DNA of 22,796 nucleotides from JADHTT01 sp964633845 (GTDB taxonomy: Bacteria > Campylobacterota > Campylobacteria > Campylobacterales > Arcobacteraceae). The DNA lies in assembly GCA_964633845.1 (NCBI GenBank), contig CAZWLA010000022.1, positions 1 to 22,796 of the forward strand. Direction: 5' to 3'. Shown one piece after another: positions 1-7,768 of the stretch. Each line of letters starts with the position of its first letter. The stretch's first letter is position 1. A program made the translations under genes and the position numbers. The notes under the pieces were generated by a model. It saw nothing but the letters and a program-made list of their open reading frames with translations, did no database searches and had not been told where the DNA came from.

Positions 1-1086
1 AAAGATTTAATTAATGATATGTTAACTGTACTTAATAGTTCAATAGGCAAGGATATTAATGATATTATATCTGTATTAGATAGTTATGGTAAATATGACT
101 TTAGACCTATTGTTTTAGATGCAGATGGTGATGTAGAAGTCATTACAAATCAGTTAGGTTCCATGATTACAAAAATGTTAATTGAAAATAAAAAGAATGG
201 ACTTATCTTAAATGACTATTCTGATAGACTAATTGGAAATGCTGAAGTATTAAATACAGCATCTAATGAACAAGCAGCATCATTAGAAGAGACAGCAGCA
301 TCAATAGAAGAGATAACTTCTATAATTAGACAATCATCACAAAAAGCAGATGAAATGACAATATTAGCAGATGCTACAAAGCAATCTGCAACTACAGGTA
401 AAAATTTAGCTAATAGAACAGTAAATGCAATGCAGGAGATAAATACTCAAACAATGGAAATTGCTGATGCAATTACTATCATTGATCAAATAGCCTTCCA
501 AACAAATATTCTTTCACTTAATGCAGCTGTAGAAGCGGCAACAGCTGGAGAAGCAGGAAAAGGATTTGCAGTAGTTGCTGGAGAAGTAAGAAACTTAGCA
601 GCAAGAAGTGCAGAGGCAGCTAATGAAATTAAAGCTTTAGTTGAGTCTGCAAAACAAAAAGCAAATGAGGGTAAAAATATATCAACTGAAATGATTAGTG
701 GATATGAAGAGTTAAACTCAAATATTGCAAAAACAACATTATTGATTACAGATGTAACAAATGCTACAAGAGAGCAAATGTCTGGGATGGATCAAATAAA
801 TGATGCAGTAACTCAATTAGACAAATCAACACAAGAAAATGCAAGAATGGCATCTGAAACGAATAGTATAGCAGTAGATACAGATACAATTGCTAAAGAA
901 GCTATATCAAATGCAGATGATAAAGAGTTTAACGGCAAAGATAATATAGATATATCTTCTGATATTAAAACATCAACTATTCAGACTCAAGCTAAAATAA
1001 ATATAAATAAAGCATCTGAAATAAAGCCTATATTAAGGTCAGAAGTATCTATAGATGACAATGAAGATTCTTGGGATAGCTTTTAG
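1..1086 (+). CDS. Methyl-accepting chemotaxis protein, C-terminal part (5' end outside window)
   Basis: The reading frame is open from base 1, so only the last 361 residues of a chemoreceptor are seen; the Met at base 19 is internal, not a true start. The visible part is the cytoplasmic signalling region: long helices rich in Ala, Glu and Gln, then the conserved hairpin tip at about bases 484-600 (IAFQTNILSLNAAVEAA, followed by GKGFAVVAGEVRNLA), which contacts CheA and CheW. A polar linker of roughly 60 residues then leads to a C-terminus ending SWDSF. That resembles the xWxxF pentapeptide (NWETF type) that tethers CheR and CheB in other bacteria. Sensor domain and membrane segments lie upstream of the window, so the ligand is unknown. 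A PAS gene follows 11 nt downstream and is probably co-transcribed. Confidence 0.93.
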   Translation, partial: KDLINDMLTVLNSSIGKDINDIISVLDSYGKYDFRPIVLDADGDVEVITNQLGSMITKMLIENKKNGLILNDYSDRLIGNAEVLNTASNEQAASLEETAASIEEITSIIRQSSQKADEMTILADATKQSATTGKNLANRTVNAMQEINTQTMEIADAITIIDQIAFQTNILSLNAAVEAATAGEAGKGFAVVAGEVRNLAARSAEAANEIKALVESAKQKANEGKNISTEMISGYEELNSNIAKTTLLITDVTNATREQMSGMDQINDAVTQLDKSTQENARMASETNSIAVDTDTIAKEAISNADDKEFNGKDNIDISSDIKTSTIQTQAKININKASEIKPILRSEVSIDDNEDSWDSF

Positions 1087-1097
1087 AGGATATAGCA

Positions 1098-1628
1098 ATG
1101 AATATGATGACAAAAATAACACTTTCTCCTGATACATTAAAGTTTTTAGTATCGCATGTAAAATGTGGTATAGCTATTATTAATAAAAATGGTGATTTTC
1201 TTATGTCTAATGAATATTTTTCTGATATGTTAGGATATTCACTTGCTGAGATGTTATATCAAAACTGTATTAATTTATCATCTGTTGAGTATCAACAAAA
1301 AAATAAAGAGATAATGGAAGAAGCAGATAAAACGGGATCTTATGAGGGATTAATTAAAGAATGTCATTCTAAGTATTCTGGTCTAATTTGGGTAAATATG
1401 AATATTACTAAACTTGATAATAATCAGTTTTTAATAGTTTCTAATGATATAAGTAAAGAGAGAAGATTAGAAAAAAAAGTTAATGAACAAACACTTGAAT
1501 TAAAAAGTTTATTAATGACGATTAATAAGTATATGTTAGAAGATAATTTTGATAAAGTAAAGTTCAAAAATTTAATCGATAAATGTACATCTGATTATGA
1601 ATATACTAAAGCTGAAATATGGAGATAA
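1098..1628 (+). CDS. Small soluble PAS-domain protein
   Basis: This 176-residue protein has no signal peptide or membrane segment. Residues about 15-120 form a PAS fold, shown by GIAIINKNGDFLMSNEYF, then LGYSLAEML and the closing strand FLIVSNDISKERR. Residues about 120-145 look like a short coiled-coil helix (LEKKVNEQTLELKSLL), and a charged tail follows. No kinase, GGDEF or receiver domain is attached, so it can only sense or act through a partner. Its position 11 nt after a chemoreceptor gene, with an AGAGGA-like ribosome site overlapping that gene's stop, suggests that it feeds a signal into the receptor or CheA. It lacks the RHPDMP-type motif of Aer/CetB PAS domains, so flavin-based energy taxis is not supported. 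Cofactor and signal are unknown. Confidence 0.8.
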   Translation: MNMMTKITLSPDTLKFLVSHVKCGIAIINKNGDFLMSNEYFSDMLGYSLAEMLYQNCINLSSVEYQQKNKEIMEEADKTGSYEGLIKECHSKYSGLIWVNMNITKLDNNQFLIVSNDISKERRLEKKVNEQTLELKSLLMTINKYMLEDNFDKVKFKNLIDKCTSDYEYTKAEIWR

Positions 1629-1650
1629 AGTATTAATTTCCAAATATTTA

Positions 1651-1680
1651 AAGGTTAGGAGAAATCCTAGCCTTTTTTTA
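1651..1680 (+). terminator. Intrinsic terminator after the MCP-PAS pair
   Basis: A 10-bp stem (1651-1660 with 1665-1674, one G-T pair) closes a GAAA loop. It is followed at once by a T run. It sits 22 nt after the PAS stop codon and separates that unit from the RND gene. Confidence 0.85.
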
Positions 1681-1718
1681 TGTTAAAATAGCTTTATATA
1701 AAAAAAAGGTATTTTTTA

Positions 1719-4700
1719 ATGTTTGAAAAATTTTTAAGATTTTTTGTAAATAATGCGAGAATGAATTATGCGTTGTTTATATTGGTATTTGCTATTGGTA
1801 TTTGGTCATATAATAAAACAGCTAAAGAGATATTCCCTACATTTGATCTTGATATGGTCTCTATTAAAGGAGCATATAGTGGTGCTTCTGTAAACATATT
1901 AGATAAGATGGCAGTTGCCGAAATTGAAGATGAACTTAAAAATATAGATAGTATTAATACTATGGCTACAGTAATTAGCCCAGGTAAATTTTCCATAATA
2001 TTAGAACTAAAAAAAGGGGAAAATAAATACAATGAATCAGATAGAGTAAAAGATGCAATTGCTCTAGTAAAAGTGAATCTTCCATCAGATATGGATGAAC
2101 CAACAGTAAGTGTTATGGCCAGATCCAAAGCACTACTTGATATTTCTCTAACATCATCTAAATATACTCTCGATGAGATGAAGCCATTGGCTACTAAGAT
2201 TAAAAGTGAACTACTATCTATCAATGGTGTAAACAATATCAATATTTATGGTGATTCCGATAAATACTATGACGTAACAATTGATGATAAACGATTAGAA
2301 GCACTAAATCTAAATAAAGAAGAAGTGTTTAATACCATCTCTACACTATCATATATTTTCCCTGTAGGTAAAATAGAAGGGAAAAGTAAGCATTATTATA
2401 TCTCAACCTTTAATGGTGCAAAAACTGCACAAGAGTTTGCTAATACACTTATAAAAGTAGGTGATGCAACTGTATATTTAAGTGATATTGCATTTATATC
2501 TAAAAAGTATGAAGATTCTTCAACGCTATATTCATTTAATGGGAAAAATGCCCTATCACTTGCAGTTGAGCAAAGTGATAGGGCAGACGCATTAGCTATT
2601 ACAAAAGCTATCAAAAAGATACTCCCAAAATTAAATAAACAAAATCCTGAGATTAAGATCACTATTGCTGATGATAATAGTGAGAAGATTAAAGATAGAC
2701 TTAATATTGTAGTATCAAATATTTTATTAGGAATTATTTTAATCACAATTCTTGTTATGATTTTAATTAATTTTAGGATGTCATTTATTATTGCTATTGG
2801 TATCCCTACATCATTTGTAATTGCGGCTATTTATATGTATCTATCAGGATATACAATCAATATGATTTCACTAGTTGGAGTGCTGATTGCTATTGGTATT
2901 GTGGTTGATGACGCTATTGTTGTTAGTGAAAATATCCAGCAGTATATAGAAGAGGGTCATGAACCAAAAGAAGCAGCAATTTTAGGTGCAAAAGAGATGG
3001 TAAAACCTGTAACAATTGCATCGATTACAACGCTATTTTCATTTTTACCTATTTTGATGATAAGTGGTACCATGGGAGAGGTAATTAAGCTTATCCCTAT
3101 CGCACTTTCAGCTCTTGTAGTAGCTTCTCTTATTGAATCGTTTATCTTCTTACCAATTCATGCGGCACATACACTTAAAAATGGTGCAAAAGTTACTTCA
3201 TGGGAAAGAGCAAATAAAGTCTATAGTGCTATTATACATTTTTTTATGAATTATAGGAAAACATTTTTAGTTATATTTATAGTCTTAGTTCCTCTTGCAA
3301 CACTATACCAAATAAAAAGCTCAAAGTTCCAGATGTTTCCAAAATTTGATTCTACAGATGTAAAAATAACAATAAAAGCAAATGAAAATACTTCACTTGA
3401 AGAATCATTTGCTATTGTTCAGTCTATTGAAAAAGATCTTATGGCTAATCAGGATAAGTTCTTTATTAAAAGTATCGATTCTGTAACTGGATATAGAAGA
3501 GACAATGCAAATAATAGTGAAAGACTACCATATGTTATGTATATGACTTTAGAGCTTCAAAAACTAAAAGATGCAAATTTTTTAGATAAATATGTGACAC
3601 CATATTTGAGTTTCTATTATGATAAAGAGAATCGTACAAGAACTTTAAAATCACGACAGATAGCAAAAAAATTAACAAAATTTTTAGAGAAAAAACAATA
3701 TAAAAATAAATTTAATCTTAGTGAAATAAATGTGGTGCAAAAGAAGGTTGGACCTATTAAAACTGATATTAAAATAGGTCTTAGCTCAAAGGATAATAGT
3801 AAGGTCATTGCTGCTGTTGAGATGCTAGAAAAAGAGTTAAAACAAATAGATGGTACAAGAAATATTGCAAACTCTTTGAAGTTTGGTATTGATGAGATTA
3901 AACTAAAAGTAAACTTTTATGGAGCTCAGTTAGGAGTAACTGAAAGCTATCTGGGGTCATATCTATCCAATATGTATCTACTTAAGAAAAAGTCAGTGGC
4001 TCTTGATAGTACGCAGATGTTAGATATTAAGATACAAAGTTTACATAAAGATGACTATCAAAGTTTTAAAAACTTAGAAGTACCTCTAAAAGATGGAACA
4101 TATATAGCATTGCATCAAATAGCTGATTTTGAGATTATTAAAGGGTTTGAACAACTTATCAAAGATGATGCTCAGAAAAATTTCTATGTGACATCAAATG
4201 TTGATCCAGATATTTTAACAGCAACTGAAGTTAGTGACAAACTTCAAGCAACATTAGAAAAAATTAAGCAAAGTGGAGTACAGCTAACATTTAAAGGGGA
4301 AGCAGAGAAGAAAAAAGAGCTAAAGCGAGATATGATGCTTGCTTCCTCTTTAGCAATAGTTTTAATTATGCTATCTATGCTGTATTTGTTTAACTCATTT
4401 AGAGAGACATTTATTTTGATGAGTGTAATACCATTTTCACTTCTTGGAGTACTTTTAGGGCATCAAATTATGGGACTAAACTTATCTATGCCTTCAATTA
4501 TTGGAGCACTTGGACTAGCTGGAGTTGTTATTAATGATGGTATTATTATGATGACATATCTAAAAAAAGCAAAAACAGTTGAAGATGTATTTATAAGAGC
4601 TCAAAAAAGATTTAGACCAATTATTCTTACTACAGTCACGACACTTATTGGTATGAGTTCACTTATCTTCTTCCCAACAGGTCAAGCAGTTATTTTCCAA

Positions 4701-4799
4701 CCAATTGCTATTGGTTTAGGATTTGGACTTCTATGGGGAACGATACTAAATCTTATCTATCTACCAGTACTGTATACATTTGCTAGAAGGTTAAAATAG
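1719..4799 (+). CDS. RND-family efflux permease (AcrB-like inner-membrane pump)
   Basis: At 1026 residues this is a full-length RND transporter, a proton-driven inner-membrane pump that exports solutes through a periplasmic adaptor and outer-membrane channel. There is a first membrane helix near residues 15-31, a large periplasmic loop, membrane helices at about 330-490, a second N-terminal-like repeat helix near 514-530, a second loop and a last helix set at about 870-1021. The TM4 motif GIVVDDAIVVSEN (Asp397, Asp398) gives the proton-relay acids. In the equivalent TM10 segment (GVVINDGIIMM, 935-945) Asn-Asp replaces the Lys-Asn of AcrB, as in some divergent RND branches. No adaptor or TolC-like gene is adjacent, so partners must be elsewhere. 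Substrate cannot be told. An AAGGT-like ribosome site precedes the chosen start. Confidence 0.9.
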   Translation: MFEKFLRFFVNNARMNYALFILVFAIGIWSYNKTAKEIFPTFDLDMVSIKGAYSGASVNILDKMAVAEIEDELKNIDSINTMATVISPGKFSIILELKKGENKYNESDRVKDAIALVKVNLPSDMDEPTVSVMARSKALLDISLTSSKYTLDEMKPLATKIKSELLSINGVNNINIYGDSDKYYDVTIDDKRLEALNLNKEEVFNTISTLSYIFPVGKIEGKSKHYYISTFNGAKTAQEFANTLIKVGDATVYLSDIAFISKKYEDSSTLYSFNGKNALSLAVEQSDRADALAITKAIKKILPKLNKQNPEIKITIADDNSEKIKDRLNIVVSNILLGIILITILVMILINFRMSFIIAIGIPTSFVIAAIYMYLSGYTINMISLVGVLIAIGIVVDDAIVVSENIQQYIEEGHEPKEAAILGAKEMVKPVTIASITTLFSFLPILMISGTMGEVIKLIPIALSALVVASLIESFIFLPIHAAHTLKNGAKVTSWERANKVYSAIIHFFMNYRKTFLVIFIVLVPLATLYQIKSSKFQMFPKFDSTDVKITIKANENTSLEESFAIVQSIEKDLMANQDKFFIKSIDSVTGYRRDNANNSERLPYVMYMTLELQKLKDANFLDKYVTPYLSFYYDKENRTRTLKSRQIAKKLTKFLEKKQYKNKFNLSEINVVQKKVGPIKTDIKIGLSSKDNSKVIAAVEMLEKELKQIDGTRNIANSLKFGIDEIKLKVNFYGAQLGVTESYLGSYLSNMYLLKKKSVALDSTQMLDIKIQSLHKDDYQSFKNLEVPLKDGTYIALHQIADFEIIKGFEQLIKDDAQKNFYVTSNVDPDILTATEVSDKLQATLEKIKQSGVQLTFKGEAEKKKELKRDMMLASSLAIVLIMLSMLYLFNSFRETFILMSVIPFSLLGVLLGHQIMGLNLSMPSIIGALGLAGVVINDGIIMMTYLKKAKTVEDVFIRAQKRFRPIILTTVTTLIGMSSLIFFPTGQAVIFQPIAIGLGFGLLWGTILNLIYLPVLYTFARRLK

Positions 4800-4809
4800 T
4801 AATATTTAA

Positions 4810-4896
4810 TTAAGTCCAATTGTAATTGGACTTGGCATTTTGTATGGAGTAATTATTAATCTTATTTATCTTACTGTATCATATAAATTTATATAA
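4810..4896 (+). pseudogene. Remnant of a second RND permease C-terminus
   Basis: Read in frame from 4810, this non-coding stretch gives LSPIVIGLG, then ILYGVIINLIYLTV, then SYKFI and a stop. This lines up with the last membrane helix of the gene just upstream (FQPIAIGLG, then LLWGTILNLIYLPV, then LYTFA) with about two residues missing. There is a stop codon just before it and no start, so it is not expressed as a protein. It is best read as the decayed tail of a duplicated or neighbouring RND gene. Part of it (4812-4833) can also form a perfect hairpin with a 2-nt loop. Confidence 0.7.
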
Positions 4897-4958
4897 ACTT
4901 AAATAAATATAAGTATAAATAACTATATATAATTATATAATTATTTATATTAATCTTA

Positions 4959-4991
4959 AAAGCCTTTACTTATAGGCTTTATATGTTTTTT
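4959..4991 (+). terminator. Possible weak terminator downstream of the RND gene
   Basis: A 7-bp stem (AAAGCCT 4959-4965 with AGGCTTT 4974-4980) has an 8-nt loop, and a run of six T follows at 4986-4991. The rest of the 311-nt gap 4800-5110 holds the RND remnant and very AT-rich DNA. The promoter for the next gene is probably in its last 100 bases, but I cannot place it with confidence. Confidence 0.45.
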
Positions 4992-5110
4992 AGCTTTATA
5001 CTTTATAATTACTTATTATTACTATAAATAAATCTTTCTTATACTTAATAAATATTTAAGCTTATTAGTGTCAGAATTGTGTCGTTCAAATAATAAGAAA
5101 AAGGAATAAT

Positions 5111-6487
5111 ATGACTAGAAGAGATTTAATGAAAGTAGCTGGTATTACAGCTGCATCAGCTGTAGTGACAGGATGTACTGCAAACCAAGGTGTAACGGCT
5201 CCAGAAGCTGCTGCTGCAAGTGCTAAAACGCTAATGCCAAAATCAAGTGGTAAAAGAGTTGTTATTATTGGTGGTGGTTATGGTGGATTAACTGCTGCTA
5301 AATATATAAGAAAAGGTGATAAGACTACTGAGGTTGTTGTTTTAGAGAAAAAAGATATCTTTATGTCATGCCCATTTTCAAATACTTTATTAGGTGGTAT
5401 GGAAGGTGTGACTTTAGATACATTAACTCATGATCTATATTCAGGTGCTCAAGCACATGGATACCATATGATTCAAACTGAAGTAACTGCTATTAATAGA
5501 GGTTCTAAAGTTGTAACAACTTCAAAAGGTACAATTGATTATGATATTTTAGTAATGGCACCAGGTATTGCTTATAATTATGAAGGTCAATTTAAAGGTT
5601 GGGATGCAAATAAAATTGCTGATATTCAACAAAATGCACCTGCGGCACTTATGCCAGGTAGTGAGCATTTAGCACTTAAGAGACAGCTTGAAAATATGGA
5701 TGATGGGGATGTAATTATCACTAAACCAGCTGGTAAATATAGATGTCCACCTGCACCATTTGAAAGAGCTTGTATGATTGCATCTTATATGGAAAAAGAG
5801 GGTATTAATGGTAAAGTTATTATCCTTAATGAAACTAAAGGTGTTGCTAAAGGTGCAGCATTTAAAGAAGCATGGAAAGAATTATATGGAAAAAGAATTA
5901 TCCATATGGAAAACTGTGTTATCAATGATGTTGATATGGCTAAAAAAGAGATTCACTTTACTCAAACAGATAGCTTTGGTGCAGAAAAGAAATCTCATAA
6001 GTTCCAAGTACTTAACTTAATTCCTCACAATAAATCTAACCCTGTAGTTGAGATGTCAGGTGTTGAAACTGCAACAGGATTTGGAAAAGTAGTGATGAAT
6101 GGTTGTTCATTCCAAACTAAATCAGATAAAAATGTATACGCTGTAGGTGATGTTGTTGCTCATGCTATTCCACCATCAGGTCAAACTGCAAACTGGGCTG
6201 CTAAACAAGCTGCTGAAGAGATTGTAGCACAATTAAATGGTAAAACTCATACACTTGGTGTAAAAGCTAAGAAAGTAAATGCAGGAAATGTATGTTATTC
6301 AATGGTTGGTGACAATCCAGAATCAGCAATTATGGTAACACATGATTTTGCTTGGAATGGTACAGTTATCAAAGGTAAAGGTAATGTTCCAAAGCCAAAA
6401 GATGGTAATGGTAAATTTAGATCTAAAAATGTAGCAAAAGCTACAAGAGAATGGTATAGAGGTATCGTTAGCGATATGTTTGCATAA
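5111..6487 (+). CDS. FccB/SoxF-like flavoprotein, sulfide dehydrogenase family
   Basis: This 458-residue periplasmic FAD protein belongs to the flavocytochrome c sulfide dehydrogenase flavin-subunit family, which oxidises sulfide to sulfur and passes electrons to a c-type cytochrome. It starts with a twin-arginine motif (TRRDLMK) and a lipobox-like VVTGC (Cys22), so it is probably Tat-exported and perhaps lipid-anchored. An FAD-binding glycine loop lies at residues 51-61 (VIIGGGYGGLT). SCPFSN (Cys87) matches the site of covalent FAD attachment in FccB. YRCPPAPFERA (Cys212) and NVCYSM (Cys395) match the redox disulfide pair. VYAVGD (342-347) is the second FAD contact, and the C-terminal REWYRGIVSDMF is typical of the FCSD C-terminal domain. 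No FccA-type class I cytochrome is adjacent. A Rieske-type gene and a class II cytochrome follow. The ribosome site AAAGGA supports this start. Substrate is inferred from family. Confidence 0.88.
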   Translation: MTRRDLMKVAGITAASAVVTGCTANQGVTAPEAAAASAKTLMPKSSGKRVVIIGGGYGGLTAAKYIRKGDKTTEVVVLEKKDIFMSCPFSNTLLGGMEGVTLDTLTHDLYSGAQAHGYHMIQTEVTAINRGSKVVTTSKGTIDYDILVMAPGIAYNYEGQFKGWDANKIADIQQNAPAALMPGSEHLALKRQLENMDDGDVIITKPAGKYRCPPAPFERACMIASYMEKEGINGKVIILNETKGVAKGAAFKEAWKELYGKRIIHMENCVINDVDMAKKEIHFTQTDSFGAEKKSHKFQVLNLIPHNKSNPVVEMSGVETATGFGKVVMNGCSFQTKSDKNVYAVGDVVAHAIPPSGQTANWAAKQAAEEIVAQLNGKTHTLGVKAKKVNAGNVCYSMVGDNPESAIMVTHDFAWNGTVIKGKGNVPKPKDGNGKFRSKNVAKATREWYRGIVSDMFA

Positions 6488-6512
6488 TCATAATAGATTA
6501 ATCGAAAGTATC

Positions 6513-6545
6513 AAAAGAGGGGTTATTGTATACCCCTCTTTTTTA
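6513..6545 (+). terminator. Strong intrinsic terminator between flavoprotein and Rieske genes
   Basis: An 11-bp stem (6513-6523 with 6532-6542, core AGAGGGGT/ACCCCTCT) runs into a T tract. It lies 26 nt after the flavoprotein stop and 26 nt before the next start. Either the two genes are transcribed separately or read-through sets a lower dose of the downstream genes. Confidence 0.88.
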
Positions 6546-6570
6546 GTTTAAAAATATACAAGGAAAATAT

Positions 6571-7302
6571 ATGGAAAGAAGAGATTTTTTTAAAGTAGTT
6601 ACATCTAGTGCTGCTGTCGTTGCGATTAGTCCATCATTAATATCAACTACACTATATGCACACGATGGAAGACTTTATAATAGTTATGAGAAAGTTCAGC
6701 TTACTGATAAAGATGGTAATCCGTTAAAAGCTAGTTCTTTAAAAGAGGAGGAAAATTATGTATTTAATTATCCTTATGTTGGTACACCTGCAATGTTATT
6801 AAACTTACCAGATACATGTAAAGAACCTGTATCATTAAAATCTGCAGATGGTGAAGAATATGTATGGAATGAAGGTAGTGGAAAAAATAAAACAATTGTA
6901 GCTTATATGGCAATTTGTACACATTCATTAACTCATCCAAATAAAAGTGAAAGTTTTTTCTCTTACCTAAAAAAAGGTGGCAAAACTATGGCTTGTCAAG
7001 ATAGTGGTATAATTGTATGTTCATCGCACTTATCTGCATTTGAACCAAAATGTGGTGCTAAAAATATAGCTGGTCCTGCCGATCAACCATTAGCTGCTAT
7101 AGTACTTGAACACAATCAAGAAGATGATACTCTTTTTGCTGTTGGTGTATTAGGTGCAGATAAATACCACGAATACTTTAAAGCATTTAGAACAGAGATG
7201 AAAAAAGAGTGGGGCGGTAGAAGAAAAGCTAAGAAAAAAGTTAAAAATTCTGCTGTAGTGTCAAAATTGACTGAATATACAAAAGAAGTTATTCAATACT
7301 AA
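6571..7302 (+). CDS. Tat-exported Rieske-type iron-sulfur protein with atypical spacing
   Basis: This 243-residue protein has a twin-arginine signal (ERRDFFK) with a hydrophobic stretch to about residue 30. Residues about 105-195 read like a Rieske [2Fe-2S] domain: CTH (Cys116, His118) and CSSH (Cys150, His153) are the probable cluster ligands, followed by LSAFEP, then GAKNIAGPADQPLAAI, a typical Rieske closing segment. Two features are odd. The ligand pairs are separated by 31 residues rather than about 16, and both disulfide cysteines of the usual CTHLGC and CPCH boxes are absent; Cys83, Cys142 and Cys161 are spare. A Lys/Arg-rich tail follows the domain (about 210-227). Placed between an FccB-like flavoprotein and a cytochrome c, it is likely an electron carrier of the same periplasmic chain. 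It could also belong to a complex not seen here. Confidence 0.75.
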   Translation: MERRDFFKVVTSSAAVVAISPSLISTTLYAHDGRLYNSYEKVQLTDKDGNPLKASSLKEEENYVFNYPYVGTPAMLLNLPDTCKEPVSLKSADGEEYVWNEGSGKNKTIVAYMAICTHSLTHPNKSESFFSYLKKGGKTMACQDSGIIVCSSHLSAFEPKCGAKNIAGPADQPLAAIVLEHNQEDDTLFAVGVLGADKYHEYFKAFRTEMKKEWGGRRKAKKKVKNSAVVSKLTEYTKEVIQY

Positions 7303-7312
7303 AAGGAAAAAA

Positions 7313-7726
7313 ATGAAAAAAGTTATATTATTAATTACTATACTATTTAGTTTGAATCTATTTGCTGAGTCAGCGGAAGATAAGATGGAACGTAAAATGG
7401 ATATGCAAACTGTATCTGTTGGACTTGAATTGATACAAAAAGGTATCTTATCTAATAATACATCATTAACAAAAACAGGTATTATGATGCTAAAAAAAGG
7501 TCAACAAAAGATGATGGAAACTCATGGTGAGGATTTGAAACAATATTTACCAAGCAAGACAGCATTTGCATACAAATTTGCTAAAGCATCAGCTAAAAGA
7601 ATTAGTGACTATACTGAAGAAATAAATGAAGATATAAAAAATAGTAAAGACTACTCAAGAATATCTGCTGCATATATGCATATTATGAATGAATGTGCAG
7701 GATGTCATCTAAAAATTAGAAAGTAG
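7313..7726 (+). CDS. Periplasmic class II (cytochrome c'-like) c-type cytochrome
   Basis: This 137-residue protein begins with a Sec signal peptide (MKKVILLITILFSLNLFAES, cleavage near residue 18-20). The rest is strongly helical and contains a single heme c attachment motif, CAGCH at residues 128-132, only five residues from the C-terminus. A heme site at the end of a helical bundle is the mark of class II cytochromes such as cytochrome c' and c-556. It starts 10 nt after the Rieske stop with an AAAGGA ribosome site, so the two are almost certainly co-transcribed. It is a good candidate electron acceptor for the Rieske protein or the flavoprotein, replacing the class I FccA subunit seen in classical flavocytochrome c. 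The axial ligand state cannot be read from sequence. Confidence 0.85.
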   Translation: MKKVILLITILFSLNLFAESAEDKMERKMDMQTVSVGLELIQKGILSNNTSLTKTGIMMLKKGQQKMMETHGEDLKQYLPSKTAFAYKFAKASAKRISDYTEEINEDIKNSKDYSRISAAYMHIMNECAGCHLKIRK

Positions 7727-7744
7727 TAATCTTTCTAAACTTTC

Positions 7745-7767
7745 AAAAGGGGTTTTCTCCCCTTTTC
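7745..7767. terminator. Terminator between the convergent cytochrome and valS genes
   Basis: An 8-bp stem AAAAGGGG/CCCCTTTT (7745-7752 with 7759-7766) has a 6-nt loop, with T-rich DNA after it on the plus strand and a shorter T run on the minus strand. It sits exactly between the two stop codons, so it probably serves both directions, and best the plus strand. Confidence 0.8.
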
Positions 7768-7768
7768 T

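Noticed and set aside
1098..1628. PAS protein as CetB of a CetA/CetB energy-taxis pair
   Set aside because: It lacks the RHPDMP-type motif of Aer/CetB PAS domains, and the receptor sensor part is not visible, so the name cannot be supported.
4812..4833. Perfect 10-bp inverted repeat right after the RND gene as its terminator
   Set aside because: The loop is only 2 nt, no T run follows directly, and the bases are explained by the decayed RND coding remnant. The hairpin at 4959-4980 is a better candidate.
5778..6020. An 80-codon frame inside the flavoprotein gene
   Set aside because: It overlaps a clearly conserved gene in another frame, is Lys/Leu-rich low-complexity sequence and has no recognisable domain.
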